Shown here: one piece after another, positions 7,457 to 14,989 of the stretch
Position numbering within the stretch: the stretch's first letter is position 1
Layout: every line of letters begins with the position of its first letter
From: Lachnospiraceae bacterium Marseille-Q4251
GTDB taxonomy: Bacteria; Bacillota; Clostridia; Lachnospirales; Lachnospiraceae
Assembly (NCBI GenBank): GCA_018223435.1
Contig: JAGTTO010000001.1
Coordinates: forward strand, 62,001-126,000
Direction of reading: 5' to 3'
DNA: 64,000 nucleotides
The notes under the pieces: generated by a model
Told to the model about the DNA's origin: nothing
The model's input: only the letters and a program-made list of their open reading frames with translations
Databases searched by the model: none
Position numbers and translations under genes: made by a program

Positions 7457-8347
7457 TTATACCATCAGATGATCGCTGACTTTGCCGATCTTTTCGCACA
7501 CGATCTCTGTCTTAGAGGGATCGATTTTTTCCTTATCCATAATGAGTTCGCCGATGGATGCGGCCCGGATGATGCCGGAGGTTGGATTTAAGACGCTGAC
7601 AATATCGCTGGTGATCTCGGCATCCACGGTGGAATACTCAAAGGCCAGGTTGGTATTTAAGAGCTTACAGTTTTTCATCACAAGATTCTCGATGTAGCAC
7701 ATACCCTGAAGGCTCTCGATCGTACAGTTGATGAGGGTCAGGTTCTTTGCGTTCCAGCCCAGGTACTCTCCGGAGATGAAGGAATCGTAGACCGTGACGT
7801 TTTCGGTGTTCCAGAAAGCGTCCTTGGAGAGCATTTTCGCATTGTGAACTTCCACATTTTTCGCTCCATCGAAGGAGTAGTTGCCGATCAGCTCGAAGTT
7901 GCTGATTTTCATATTTTCACAGTTCATGGCGAAATAATCACCCTTGGCGGAAACCTCGTTCATGGTGACACCGCTGCAGTGCCAGAGGGTCTCGGCTGCG
8001 TTGGGCATAAATACATGGTCCAGAGTCAGCTCATGGCAGCGGCGGAAATTCTTCGGCGCCTGGATTACGGCATTTTTCACCGTGAGATTGTCGGTGTACC
8101 AGACGCCGGCCCGGGCCATCTCAAACCAGGTGCAGTCCTCGGCGGTGATGTTTTTCGCGTACCAGAGGGGATATTTCCACTGGAACATGCTGTTTTTCAG
8201 GTCGATATCGCTGGCCTCCTTTAAGGGAGACTCGCCGTCGGTGAAAATGGTATCCTGGATGGAGAGATTTTTCCCGCCGAATAAAGGACGCTCACCGGTG
8301 AGGTATGCGCCGCTGATTTCTTTTTTTGCTGATTCTTCTTTACACAT
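7457..8347 (-). CDS. DUF3737 family protein, predicted right-handed beta-helix
   Basis: The 296-residue protein consists of short repeating strands of about 20 residues with alternating hydrophobic and asparagine-rich turns (for example AKNITAEDC, TDNLTVKNA, TENVTVYDS, AKNLTLINC). This is the pattern of DUF3737 and pentapeptide-like beta-helices. There is no signal peptide, so it is probably cytoplasmic. Function is unknown. GGAGAAAAGAAG precedes the ATG. It is separated by 15 nt from the PatB-like gene and likely shares its transcript. Confidence 0.85.
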   Translation of the reverse strand: MCKEESAKKEISGAYLTGERPLFGGKNLSIQDTIFTDGESPLKEASDIDLKNSMFQWKYPLWYAKNITAEDCTWFEMARAGVWYTDNLTVKNAVIQAPKNFRRCHELTLDHVFMPNAAETLWHCSGVTMNEVSAKGDYFAMNCENMKISNFELIGNYSFDGAKNVEVHNAKMLSKDAFWNTENVTVYDSFISGEYLGWNAKNLTLINCTIESLQGMCYIENLVMKNCKLLNTNLAFEYSTVDAEITSDIVSVLNPTSGIIRAASIGELIMDKEKIDPSKTEIVCEKIGKVSDHLMV

Positions 8348-8469
8348 TTCTTCTTTTCTCCTTATCTATCGTTACTGTATACAAAAGTGCAGATATTTAC
8401 TTATAGAATGAGTGTACCATTAAAGTCGAGTTTCAAGTCAAGAGGTTTTATAAAAATTTTACAAAAAAG

Positions 8470-8498
8470 TTTCTTTTCTAAGATGCTCATGGTATAAT
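8470..8498 (+). promoter_or_regulatory. Promoter of the PfkB-like kinase gene
   Basis: TATAAT is preceded by TGG, giving an extended -10 element, with a weak -35 (TTTCTT) 17 nt upstream. The start of transcription is about 25 nt before the start codon. Confidence 0.65.
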
Positions 8499-8533
8499 GC
8501 AGATACTCAAAGTAAGAAAGGTTGTTTTTTCAT

Positions 8534-9469
8534 ATGGCAGTACATAAGAATGGAATTATTGTAATCGGAGCTGTTTTTGTGGATATCAAGGGCTTTCCGG
8601 AGGGAATTTATCTTCCCACGGGCCGGAATGCCGGAAAGATTAAATACGTTCACGGCGGCGTGAGCCGGAATGTGGTGGAGGATATCGCCAATATCGAGCT
8701 TCGCCCCACCTTTTTAGGCATCGTGGACGACTCTGCCCTCGGCGGCGACGTCATCCGCAAGCTTCAGAATCACAAGGTAAATACCGAATATATGCGTACG
8801 ATTCCCAATGGCATGGGAACCTGGCTGGCTGTCTTCGACCACAACGGAGATCTGGCCGGTTCTGTTTCCCAGCGGCCGAACCTGATGCCGATTCTCGATA
8901 TTCTGAAGGAAAAAGGCGACGAGATCTTTGCCGAGGCCGATTCCGTGGTCGTCGAAGTGGACATAGACAAGGAGATCGTGAAAAAGGTCATTAAACTCTG
9001 TGAAAAGTATGATAAAAAGCTCTACGGCGTCATCAGCAATATGAGCATCGCCATCGAGCGCAGAGATTTTCTCCAGAAATTCGACTGTTTCATCTGTAAT
9101 CTCGAGGAAGCAGGAATCTTTTTCACTGACGATTACAGTGAAAAAACGCCGGCTGAGATGGAAAAAATCCTCGCCGGCTGTCTGGAGAAAGCCAACATTG
9201 CTTCCATGGTCATCACGATGGGCGGCGACGGAGCCGTTTACGCGGAGCGAAGTGGAAAGAGCGGCTTCTGCCCCGCCAGAAAGGTTCAGGTCCGGGATAC
9301 CACCGGAGCCGGGGATTCCTTCTGCGCCGGCGTCGTCAGCGGCCTGACCTACGGTTGTGACTTAAGCGAATCCGTGGAGATCGGCACGAGACTGGCCGCC
9401 TCCGTTGTCACCTCCTCCGAGAATGTCTGCCCGAGATTTCTGCCGGCAGAGCTGGGGATCCGGGTATGA
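8534..9469 (+). CDS. PfkB-family carbohydrate or nucleoside kinase
   Basis: This protein of 311 residues is a ribokinase-type sugar kinase. The C-terminal PfkB signature DTTGAGDSFCAGV holds the catalytic aspartate and the anion hole; the N-terminal part has the GGVSRNVVEDIANI pattern that follows the first strand. The substrate is unclear; the N-terminal motif resembles pseudouridine and nucleoside kinases as much as sugar kinases. I start at the ATG with AGAAAGG upstream; a TTG four codons earlier is possible. Its last bases overlap the methyltransferase start. Confidence 0.85.
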   Translation: MAVHKNGIIVIGAVFVDIKGFPEGIYLPTGRNAGKIKYVHGGVSRNVVEDIANIELRPTFLGIVDDSALGGDVIRKLQNHKVNTEYMRTIPNGMGTWLAVFDHNGDLAGSVSQRPNLMPILDILKEKGDEIFAEADSVVVEVDIDKEIVKKVIKLCEKYDKKLYGVISNMSIAIERRDFLQKFDCFICNLEEAGIFFTDDYSEKTPAEMEKILAGCLEKANIASMVITMGGDGAVYAERSGKSGFCPARKVQVRDTTGAGDSFCAGVVSGLTYGCDLSESVEIGTRLAASVVTSSENVCPRFLPAELGIRV

Positions 9470-10740
9470 TAGGAGAAAAAAACTTGAAACGAAATGCAAT
9501 AAGTTTATTTTCATCGTCCGGCATTGGCGATCTTGGTTTAAAAGCCAATGACATCACAACGATCATAGGCTGTGATATTCTCCCAGAAAGGATGAACCTT
9601 TTTCAGCATAACTATCCGGAGGCAAAGTGCTTTTGCGGTAATATCTGGGACGAAAAGGAAAAAATCATTAATTATTATCGTTCGATGTATAAAGAGGAAC
9701 CTTTTTTAATCCTGGCCACACCCCCCTGTCAAGGGATGTCTTCCAATGGTATGGGAAAAATGCTCAGTGACTATAGAAAAGGTCTGCGCCCCAAGATGGA
9801 CGAACGAAATCGCCTGATTATTCCAGCTGTCGAAATCATCAAAGAGCTGAAACCGGAATGGGTCATCCTTGAAAATGTTACGAATATGGTAAATACTCTG
9901 ATTTTTGATGAAAATGAAGAGCTTATCAATATCATAGACTACATTATGCGTGAACTTGGAAATGAATATTTTGGCAAACCGGCTGCAATTGATACTGCTG
10001 ATTATGGTATTCCACAGCATCGAAAACGTCTGGTGACCGTACTTTCAAGAAATGAGCATGCCAAAGAACATTATTTAAAAAATGGCACTTTATTTCCAGA
10101 AGAAACACAGTCGTGGATTACATTGCGTGAGGCGATTGGAAATCTTCCGTCATTGAGAGCAGAAAAAGGAAAAAATAAGGCAACGGGCTATGATGGCTTA
10201 CATAAAGTCCCTTTGCTTGATGCGAAAAAACTATTTTGGATTGATAATACTCCTGAAGGAGCCAGCGCATTTAATAATCAGTGTGTGAATCCCGCCTGCA
10301 GATTTCAAGGCAATAAAATACATGGCGCTTCACATGATAAAAATGGGATCAACAAATCGCATACGGATACTCCTCTTTATTGTGAAAAATGTGGTGCTCT
10401 CCTGCCCCGTCCCTGGGTTGAAGACAAGAAAACCGGTGAGAAAAGACTGATGAAAGGTTTTATCAGCGCTTATAAACGGATGAACTGGGATGAACCGGCC
10501 AGCACTTTGACACAAAATTTTCAATATGCATGTTCGGATAATAAGTTGCATCCGGATCAAAGCAGAGTACTCTCTTTGTATGAAGGGCTTGTGATTCAGT
10601 CGATTGCTTCCTATCCATTTTCTTTTACCATAGACGGAAAGCTTGTATCTGACGGTCTCATCCGCGATACAATCGGTGAAAGTTTTCCACCCCGTATTAC
10701 GGATCTCATCTGCAAGCATATCATTGAACTTTCTAAATAA
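9466..10740 (+). CDS. Type II DNA (cytosine-5) methyltransferase
   Basis: The 424-residue protein carries the ordered motifs of C5-cytosine methyltransferases: LFSSSGIGDLGL (motif I, residues 14-25), TPPCQG with catalytic Cys88, ENV at 136-138 and QHRKR at 184-188, followed by the conserved C-terminal block. Between them, in the target-recognition region, is an unusual CxxxxC...CxxC pair (CVNPAC and CEKCG) that could bind zinc. It methylates DNA at the site cut by the nuclease encoded convergently. The ATG overlaps the kinase stop; a TTG at 9484 has a better ribosome site (AGGAG). AT content is higher than in neighbours, suggesting transfer. Confidence 0.93.
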   Translation: MIGEKNLKRNAISLFSSSGIGDLGLKANDITTIIGCDILPERMNLFQHNYPEAKCFCGNIWDEKEKIINYYRSMYKEEPFLILATPPCQGMSSNGMGKMLSDYRKGLRPKMDERNRLIIPAVEIIKELKPEWVILENVTNMVNTLIFDENEELINIIDYIMRELGNEYFGKPAAIDTADYGIPQHRKRLVTVLSRNEHAKEHYLKNGTLFPEETQSWITLREAIGNLPSLRAEKGKNKATGYDGLHKVPLLDAKKLFWIDNTPEGASAFNNQCVNPACRFQGNKIHGASHDKNGINKSHTDTPLYCEKCGALLPRPWVEDKKTGEKRLMKGFISAYKRMNWDEPASTLTQNFQYACSDNKLHPDQSRVLSLYEGLVIQSIASYPFSFTIDGKLVSDGLIRDTIGESFPPRITDLICKHIIELSK

Positions 10741-10744
10741 AATT

Positions 10745-10781
10745 AGAAGTGGTATACGTCAAATGTACTTATACCACTTCT
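10745..10781. terminator. Bidirectional terminator between methyltransferase and nuclease genes
   Basis: AGAAGTGGTATA pairs perfectly with TATACCACTTCT around a 13-nt loop, followed by TTATTATTCTTTT on the plus strand and preceded by AATT on the other. It lies between the two convergent genes of the restriction module. Confidence 0.8.
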
Positions 10782-10784
10782 TTA

Positions 10785-11576
10785 TTATTCTTTTATTTTG
10801 TATCCAATCCATTTTCGTCTGGAAAAAGCTTCTATATAAGCATCCATATCAATGACGGCCAGCCAGCCCTCACACATTTTCCTGACTCCGCCAGCTGTCA
10901 TGATGGAAACGCTGGTGGTTCGTCCACCGTCCTTTCGCGGCTGAACGATCTTTCCCCAGTCATCCATATTCAGATCATTACGATAAAAACAGGCTGTGAT
11001 GGTAGGTACTTCGTTAATAAAATCCCATACGATTGATAATAAATTATTTGTTTCACGGTGATGTGCCTTCCAGTCAAGAGAGATTATTTTTTCTATCCGC
11101 TGTTCACCAATCAATGGTTTTGGAGATTGAGAAGCTGGTGGTGTATTGCCACAGGTTGCTTTTACTTCTATTCCTCCATACTTAAACGGGCTGAATAAAG
11201 ACTTCTCAGATGGATATTTTTTGCCGTTTTGCTCCAGATAAAGTGACGTATAATAATTCAAACTTTCCCTTGTGTTAGTCAGCAGCAGATCCGGATAACC
11301 ATCCTGATGCAGATTTGAATGTAAATGTCCTTCTGAAAAACGCTGAACACTTTTCGCAAAATATTCGCCGACCATTCCGCTTAAATTCCGCATTCCAAGA
11401 ATCTCAAAAATATTGATATCAAACTGCTTTGTTTCCTGATCTAACTTCTGCAGTGCCTGATTACAAAAATTTATTGCATGGAAGAGCTGTAGATTTGATA
11501 AGATCAATTCGCCTTTGAGGGTAATGCAATTGTTATTGTTTATGATATACTTATATTCCAAACCATTACACCTCAC
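10785..11576 (-). CDS. Type II restriction endonuclease, PD-(D/E)XK type
   Basis: I call this 263-residue protein a restriction nuclease from context and a visible catalytic motif. Asp96 in GYPDLLL and the pair Glu137/Lys139 in GGIEVKAT form a PD-X40-EVK arrangement. It faces a C5 methyltransferase and is co-transcribed with a controller protein. The GTG start overlaps the controller stop in ATGTGA, so translation is coupled. The recognition sequence cannot be read from the protein; I do not recognise a named isoschizomer family with certainty. High AT content matches the rest of the module. Confidence 0.82.
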   Translation of the reverse strand: MRCNGLEYKYIINNNNCITLKGELILSNLQLFHAINFCNQALQKLDQETKQFDINIFEILGMRNLSGMVGEYFAKSVQRFSEGHLHSNLHQDGYPDLLLTNTRESLNYYTSLYLEQNGKKYPSEKSLFSPFKYGGIEVKATCGNTPPASQSPKPLIGEQRIEKIISLDWKAHHRETNNLLSIVWDFINEVPTITACFYRNDLNMDDWGKIVQPRKDGGRTTSVSIMTAGGVRKMCEGWLAVIDMDAYIEAFSRRKWIGYKIKE

Positions 11577-11785
11577 ATTCCCTCAAAAAATTCTGCAAAG
11601 CTTGTATCCAGTGCAATGATAAGTTTCTCAAGATTAACGATAGAAATATTTCGTTTTCCGCTCTCTACGCTGGCTATATAAGTCCGGTCAATATCAGCTG
11701 CAAGTGCAAGTTTTTCCTGACTCAGGCCTTTCTGATTTCTAAGTTCCCGCACGCGCGCTCCTACTTTTTGCTTTATCATTTGCAT
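11573..11785 (-). CDS. Restriction-modification controller protein (XRE-type HTH)
   Basis: A 70-residue single-domain helix-turn-helix protein: residues 8-62 hold the XRE fold with VRELRNQKGLSQEKLALAAD and the recognition helix region DRTYIASVESGKR. Size, position just before the nuclease and overlapping stop/start are those of C-proteins, which delay nuclease expression until the host DNA is methylated. A C-box-like operator lies upstream. The call rests on HTH homology and this context. Confidence 0.88.
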   Translation of the reverse strand: MQMIKQKVGARVRELRNQKGLSQEKLALAADIDRTYIASVESGKRNISIVNLEKLIIALDTSFAEFFEGM

Positions 11786-11803
11786 ACAACCTCACACTAT
11801 ATC

Positions 11804-11859
11804 AGTATATAAGCAAATTGTAATGATATGTTGCTTATGTATCAACGGACTATAAGTAA
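11804..11859 (-). promoter_or_regulatory. C-box operator and promoter of the controller-nuclease operon
   Basis: On the minus strand the region reads ACTTATAGTCCGT followed by TGATACATAAGCAACAT. This resembles the tandem C-protein operator known from other type II systems (GACTTATAGTCCGTG and TGATTATAGTCAACAT). Operator copies span 11828-11859, and TATACT at 11804-11809 can serve as -10. The distal site would activate and the proximal site repress the controller gene in the known scheme. Confidence 0.7.
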
Positions 11860-11866
11860 CAATTCC

Positions 11867-12718
11867 TCACTTTTTATGAAAAGCATGAAATACGATTTCA
11901 AGTTCTTCTTCCGTCGCCAGCTCCCAACAGCTTTTCTCAATCCGGAATCGGTTATCTCCGATGGCGGGCATCTGGTAGTCTGCCATGAGCTCGCGGAAGG
12001 CGGCAGAATCGAAAAAGCCGCGGACTTTTTCTTTGGCCGGAGCGACGGGTTTCTGGTAGAGGAGCATGGGTTCGGCGAGGGCTCCGCTTCTGGAGATGAC
12101 AACCTTTGCCGCCGGTTTTTCCAGGCAGATCTGGGCAAACAGGGGCGGCATGAGAAAAATGGAACCGTAGGTGTTGGAGAGCCGTCCCACATGGCGGAGA
12201 GTCTCCGAGGGCGGAGCGAAGGAGGCGACGTTTCGCACAAAGGCCTCCAGGCCTTCTGGTCCATATTTCCGGAGCATGTAGAGACCGGCGAGAGGGTCCG
12301 GCATCTTTTTATTTCCGATGAGGCAGATCTCGCCCCGGTACTCTTCCCTTAAAAGGTCGTCGTAGGTTTCAGGTATCTTTCGCTCGCCCAGACGTCTTAT
12401 ATCCACCGCCATCACCTCGGGGAACCAGGCACGGATCTCCGGCTTTTCGTAAGCCTTTTCTGCCAGGGCGGCAAAGGTGGCTTCCGAACACTCGCCGAAA
12501 TCCATGAGAAAACAGGCGTCGGGAAGGTCTTCGGGCTTCATCCCTTTTAAATATTCTTCCTTTGGCATATTTCCGCCCACCTGGGCCGGGACGTAGGCTT
12601 TCAGAAGAATGCCGTCTTTCTGAAAACACTCCTCTGCATAGGCGGTAAAGGCATTTCTTAATCTCGTCTTTATGGGGCTTGGAACCTCCGCCCAGAGATC
12701 ATAGGGTCGTTTATCCAA
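11867..12718 (-). CDS. Type-2 periplasmic-binding-protein-like protein without signal peptide
   Basis: The 283-residue protein resembles iron- or sulfate-type ABC binding proteins (FbpA-like fold): PETYDDLLREEYRGEI, DPLAGLYMLRKYG and a late hinge region. It begins directly with MDKRPYDLWAEV, without a hydrophobic leader or lipobox, so it should stay in the cytoplasm. This is odd for the family and suggests an intracellular carrier or sensor of a metal or oxyanion; that role is inference. It is the last gene of the nitrogenase-like operon. The TTG start overlaps the preceding ATPase gene by 8 nt and has GGGGAGGG before it. Confidence 0.7.
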   Translation of the reverse strand: MDKRPYDLWAEVPSPIKTRLRNAFTAYAEECFQKDGILLKAYVPAQVGGNMPKEEYLKGMKPEDLPDACFLMDFGECSEATFAALAEKAYEKPEIRAWFPEVMAVDIRRLGERKIPETYDDLLREEYRGEICLIGNKKMPDPLAGLYMLRKYGPEGLEAFVRNVASFAPPSETLRHVGRLSNTYGSIFLMPPLFAQICLEKPAAKVVISRSGALAEPMLLYQKPVAPAKEKVRGFFDSAAFRELMADYQMPAIGDNRFRIEKSCWELATEEELEIVFHAFHKK

Positions 12719-13505
12719 TGTTTTTCCCTCCCCGGATCTGATTTCGGATCTCTTTCATCCGCTCTTCCTGCGCCCGAAGTTCTTTTAAAAGCTTCTCTTC
12801 CGTCGCTGTGCGGGTGACAATTCCCCGGATTCCGCCGTTTTCAATGAAGATCCGTTTTTCACAGGACAGGGCCAGGATCGGATCATGGGTGGAAATGAGA
12901 ACGATCTTCCCTTTCTCCGCCAGGATCCGGATGATGGCGTCCTTGTCGATACCGGCATTTTCCGGCTCGTCGATGAGGACTGCCGGGGCTGCTGAGAGAA
13001 AGGCGATATCTGCGATCATCAATGCCCGGGACTGGCCGCCGCTCAAAGCTGTGATCATATCCTCCGGGTGAAGGGGCTCCCCGGCCAGGGAGTTGGCGCA
13101 GGCGAGGATTTTCTCCATGAGTTCTTCCGTACAGGGAATCCCCCTGCTTCCGGCATGCTGAAAAATAAAATCCCGGCAGGAAAGTTCCATGACAAAGTTC
13201 ATACTCTGGGACAGGCAGGCACAAAAACGGTTTTCCAGCTCCAGCCGTAGTTCCTCCGTGAGTTCTAGACCGTTGATCCGCATTTTCCGGCCAGAGGGGG
13301 AATCGCCAGAGGCCAGGTACTCGATATCCTCCAGAAGCCGCGTCTTTCCGGAGCCGGTCTTTCCACAGACGCAGGCACAGTCCCCTTTGTGAAGTGTCAC
13401 TTCTATAATTTCCGGCTTCCGGTCCTTGTCGAAACCGCCGTAAACTGTAAAAGACTCCACGGCTTCCGGGAAGCCCTGTAATAAGTTTTCTGAATTTTTA
13501 TCCAT
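12711..13505 (-). CDS. Stand-alone ABC-type ATPase of the nitrogenase-like operon
   Basis: This 264-residue ATP-binding protein has Walker A GKTGSGKT (48-55), a Q-loop near 100, the signature LSGGQ (154-158), Walker B VLIDEPEN (176-183) and the switch His207. It is rich in cysteine for an ABC ATPase (for example CACVC at 43-47). The operon already contains a matching ATPase for the FecCD permease, and no second permease lies nearby, so the partner of this one is unclear. It might act with the cytoplasmic binding protein or the GTPase beside it. The ATG overlaps the end of the GTPase gene by 8 nt. Confidence 0.8.
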   Translation of the reverse strand: MDKNSENLLQGFPEAVESFTVYGGFDKDRKPEIIEVTLHKGDCACVCGKTGSGKTRLLEDIEYLASGDSPSGRKMRINGLELTEELRLELENRFCACLSQSMNFVMELSCRDFIFQHAGSRGIPCTEELMEKILACANSLAGEPLHPEDMITALSGGQSRALMIADIAFLSAAPAVLIDEPENAGIDKDAIIRILAEKGKIVLISTHDPILALSCEKRIFIENGGIRGIVTRTATEEKLLKELRAQEERMKEIRNQIRGGKNIG

Positions 13506-14193
13506 TCTCTTCTCCCCACATTCGCTTGATCCGTCCACCGTTTCCTTTCTGCTGGAGCTGCATCTGCCCGGCGCAGAAGCTGCAGACCGCCGAGGGCATC
13601 GTGAAGCGTAAAAATTTACCGTCGATGGTCTCCTCCTCCGCACTTTCCCGGATGAAGGAAGCCAGCCGGTAGGCTCCTTGACCGGTCAGACCGTTGATAA
13701 AGCTCACCCGGGCTTTCCGGTTGGCCAGGCGGATGTTGTGAAGAAAAACCTCCCGCTCCGCCGGGGACACGAGATCCCCTTTCGTCACGGCGATGAAGTC
13801 CGCATACCGCAGCATGGGCCCGATCTTCTGGGGCGCGGTAATGCCGGAGAGGCAGTCGATCACACAGACCGCCGGAATATCGCGGATATGCGGAGAACAT
13901 CGGCCGCAGAGGCCTGCGCTCTCCGTGATCAGAAGATCCAGCTTTTCTTTCAGGCCCCACTGGAAGATATCCGAGATGGAATCCGCAAAATAGTGGTCCG
14001 GGCAGATGTTTCCTGAAATGTATTTGACGTTTGTGATTCCTGCCGCGCTGTAGATCCGGTCGTCCTCACTGGAAATGCAGTCCAGCTTCATGACACCCGG
14101 CCGGCAGTTCTCCTTTAAGAGGAGCTCCGCCGTTTTTAGGATCACGGAGGTTTTCCCGCAGGCGTGAGCTCCTGCTACTGTGATCATTTTCAT
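13498..14193 (-). CDS. HypB/UreG/CobW-like P-loop GTPase with metal-binding cysteine motifs
   Basis: The 231-residue protein is a SIMIBI-class GTPase like those that insert nickel (HypB, UreG) or other metals (CobW). Walker A is GAHACGKT (8-15) and the guanine-binding motif is TKGD (137-140). Candidate metal ligands are CPDH at 64-67 (compare the CPH motif of UreG), Cys96 and Cys99 in GLCGRC and Cys204/Cys207 in a C-terminal CSFC. It probably delivers a metal to the nitrogenase-like enzyme or its cofactor; which metal is unknown. The ATG lies 10 nt after the transporter ATPase, with GAGG upstream. An open frame extends further upstream but overlaps that gene. Confidence 0.78.
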   Translation of the reverse strand: MKMITVAGAHACGKTSVILKTAELLLKENCRPGVMKLDCISSEDDRIYSAAGITNVKYISGNICPDHYFADSISDIFQWGLKEKLDLLITESAGLCGRCSPHIRDIPAVCVIDCLSGITAPQKIGPMLRYADFIAVTKGDLVSPAEREVFLHNIRLANRKARVSFINGLTGQGAYRLASFIRESAEEETIDGKFLRFTMPSAVCSFCAGQMQLQQKGNGGRIKRMWGEENG

Positions 14194-14203
14194 GGAAGAT
14201 ACC

Positions 14204-14989
14204 TCACACGAGATGGAGAGGAACGACGCTTCGGTATTCCCTTCCATCCACGGAAAACTGGTTGATATGGACCTGCACCGAGAAGGAATGGCGCATATTT
14301 TCCACGTTGATGACCTCAGCCGCATCTCCGAAAATATTGGTTCCGTCCTGGTTGAGAAGCAGGGCCTTGTCGGAAATCTTCAGGGCATGCTCCGGATAAT
14401 GGGTATTGACGATGGCCGAAATCCCCCTGTTTTTTGAGAGCTTCTGAATCGTCTCCAGAATGATGAGCTGATTTTTGAAGTCGAGGTTGGACTCGGGCTC
14501 ATCCAGAACCAGCATGGAGGGAAAAATCGTCAGAGCCCGGGCGATGAGAACCATCTGAAGCTCTCCGCCGCTCATCTCCGTACAGAGCTTGTCCCGGAGA
14601 TAAGTGACGCCAATCTCCTCCATGGCTTCCTCCGCCGCTTTCCGGTCCTCTTTTCCCGGCTGGGCGAAGGTTCCGAGGTGAGCGCTCCGGCCAAGTGTCA
14701 CCATGTCAAGAGCGGAATAACCGAAGGCGGCTCCCTTTGCCTGGGGAACATAGGCGATCTTTTTCCAGAAATCCTTGTGTTTCATCTGACTGATCTCCTG
14801 ATCGTCCACATAGGAATGGCCACTGTTCCATTTGAGAAGACCCATCATACATTTCAAAAGGGTGGTCTTTCCCACACCGTTAGAACCCAGGACGGAAAGC
14901 ACCTCCCCGTCCCCCACGGTAAAGCTGATATTTTTCAGAATCTGTTTTTCCTTGTATCCAAAGCATCCGTTTTCTACCCGAAAGATCAT
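14204..14989 (-). CDS. ABC transporter ATP-binding protein, FecE/BtuD type
   Basis: The 261-residue protein is the ATPase of an iron-siderophore/vitamin B12 type importer. Walker A is GSNGVGKT (34-41), the signature is MSGGE and Walker B is LVLDEPESNLD. Its ATG overlaps the permease stop in ATGA, which ties it to that subunit. Together with the permease and binding protein upstream it forms a complete importer inside the nitrogenase-like operon. The first 79 codons of the open frame upstream are a shadow of the permease gene and are not used. Confidence 0.92.
   Translation of the reverse strand: MIFRVENGCFGYKEKQILKNISFTVGDGEVLSVLGSNGVGKTTLLKCMMGLLKWNSGHSYVDDQEISQMKHKDFWKKIAYVPQAKGAAFGYSALDMVTLGRSAHLGTFAQPGKEDRKAAEEAMEEIGVTYLRDKLCTEMSGGELQMVLIARALTIFPSMLVLDEPESNLDFKNQLIILETIQKLSKNRGISAIVNTHYPEHALKISDKALLLNQDGTNIFGDAAEVINVENMRHSFSVQVHINQFSVDGREYRSVVPLHLV

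Noticed and set aside
9466..11785. Prophage or integrative element carrying the restriction module
   Set aside because: No integrase, attachment repeats or phage genes flank it; the module stands alone between chromosomal genes.
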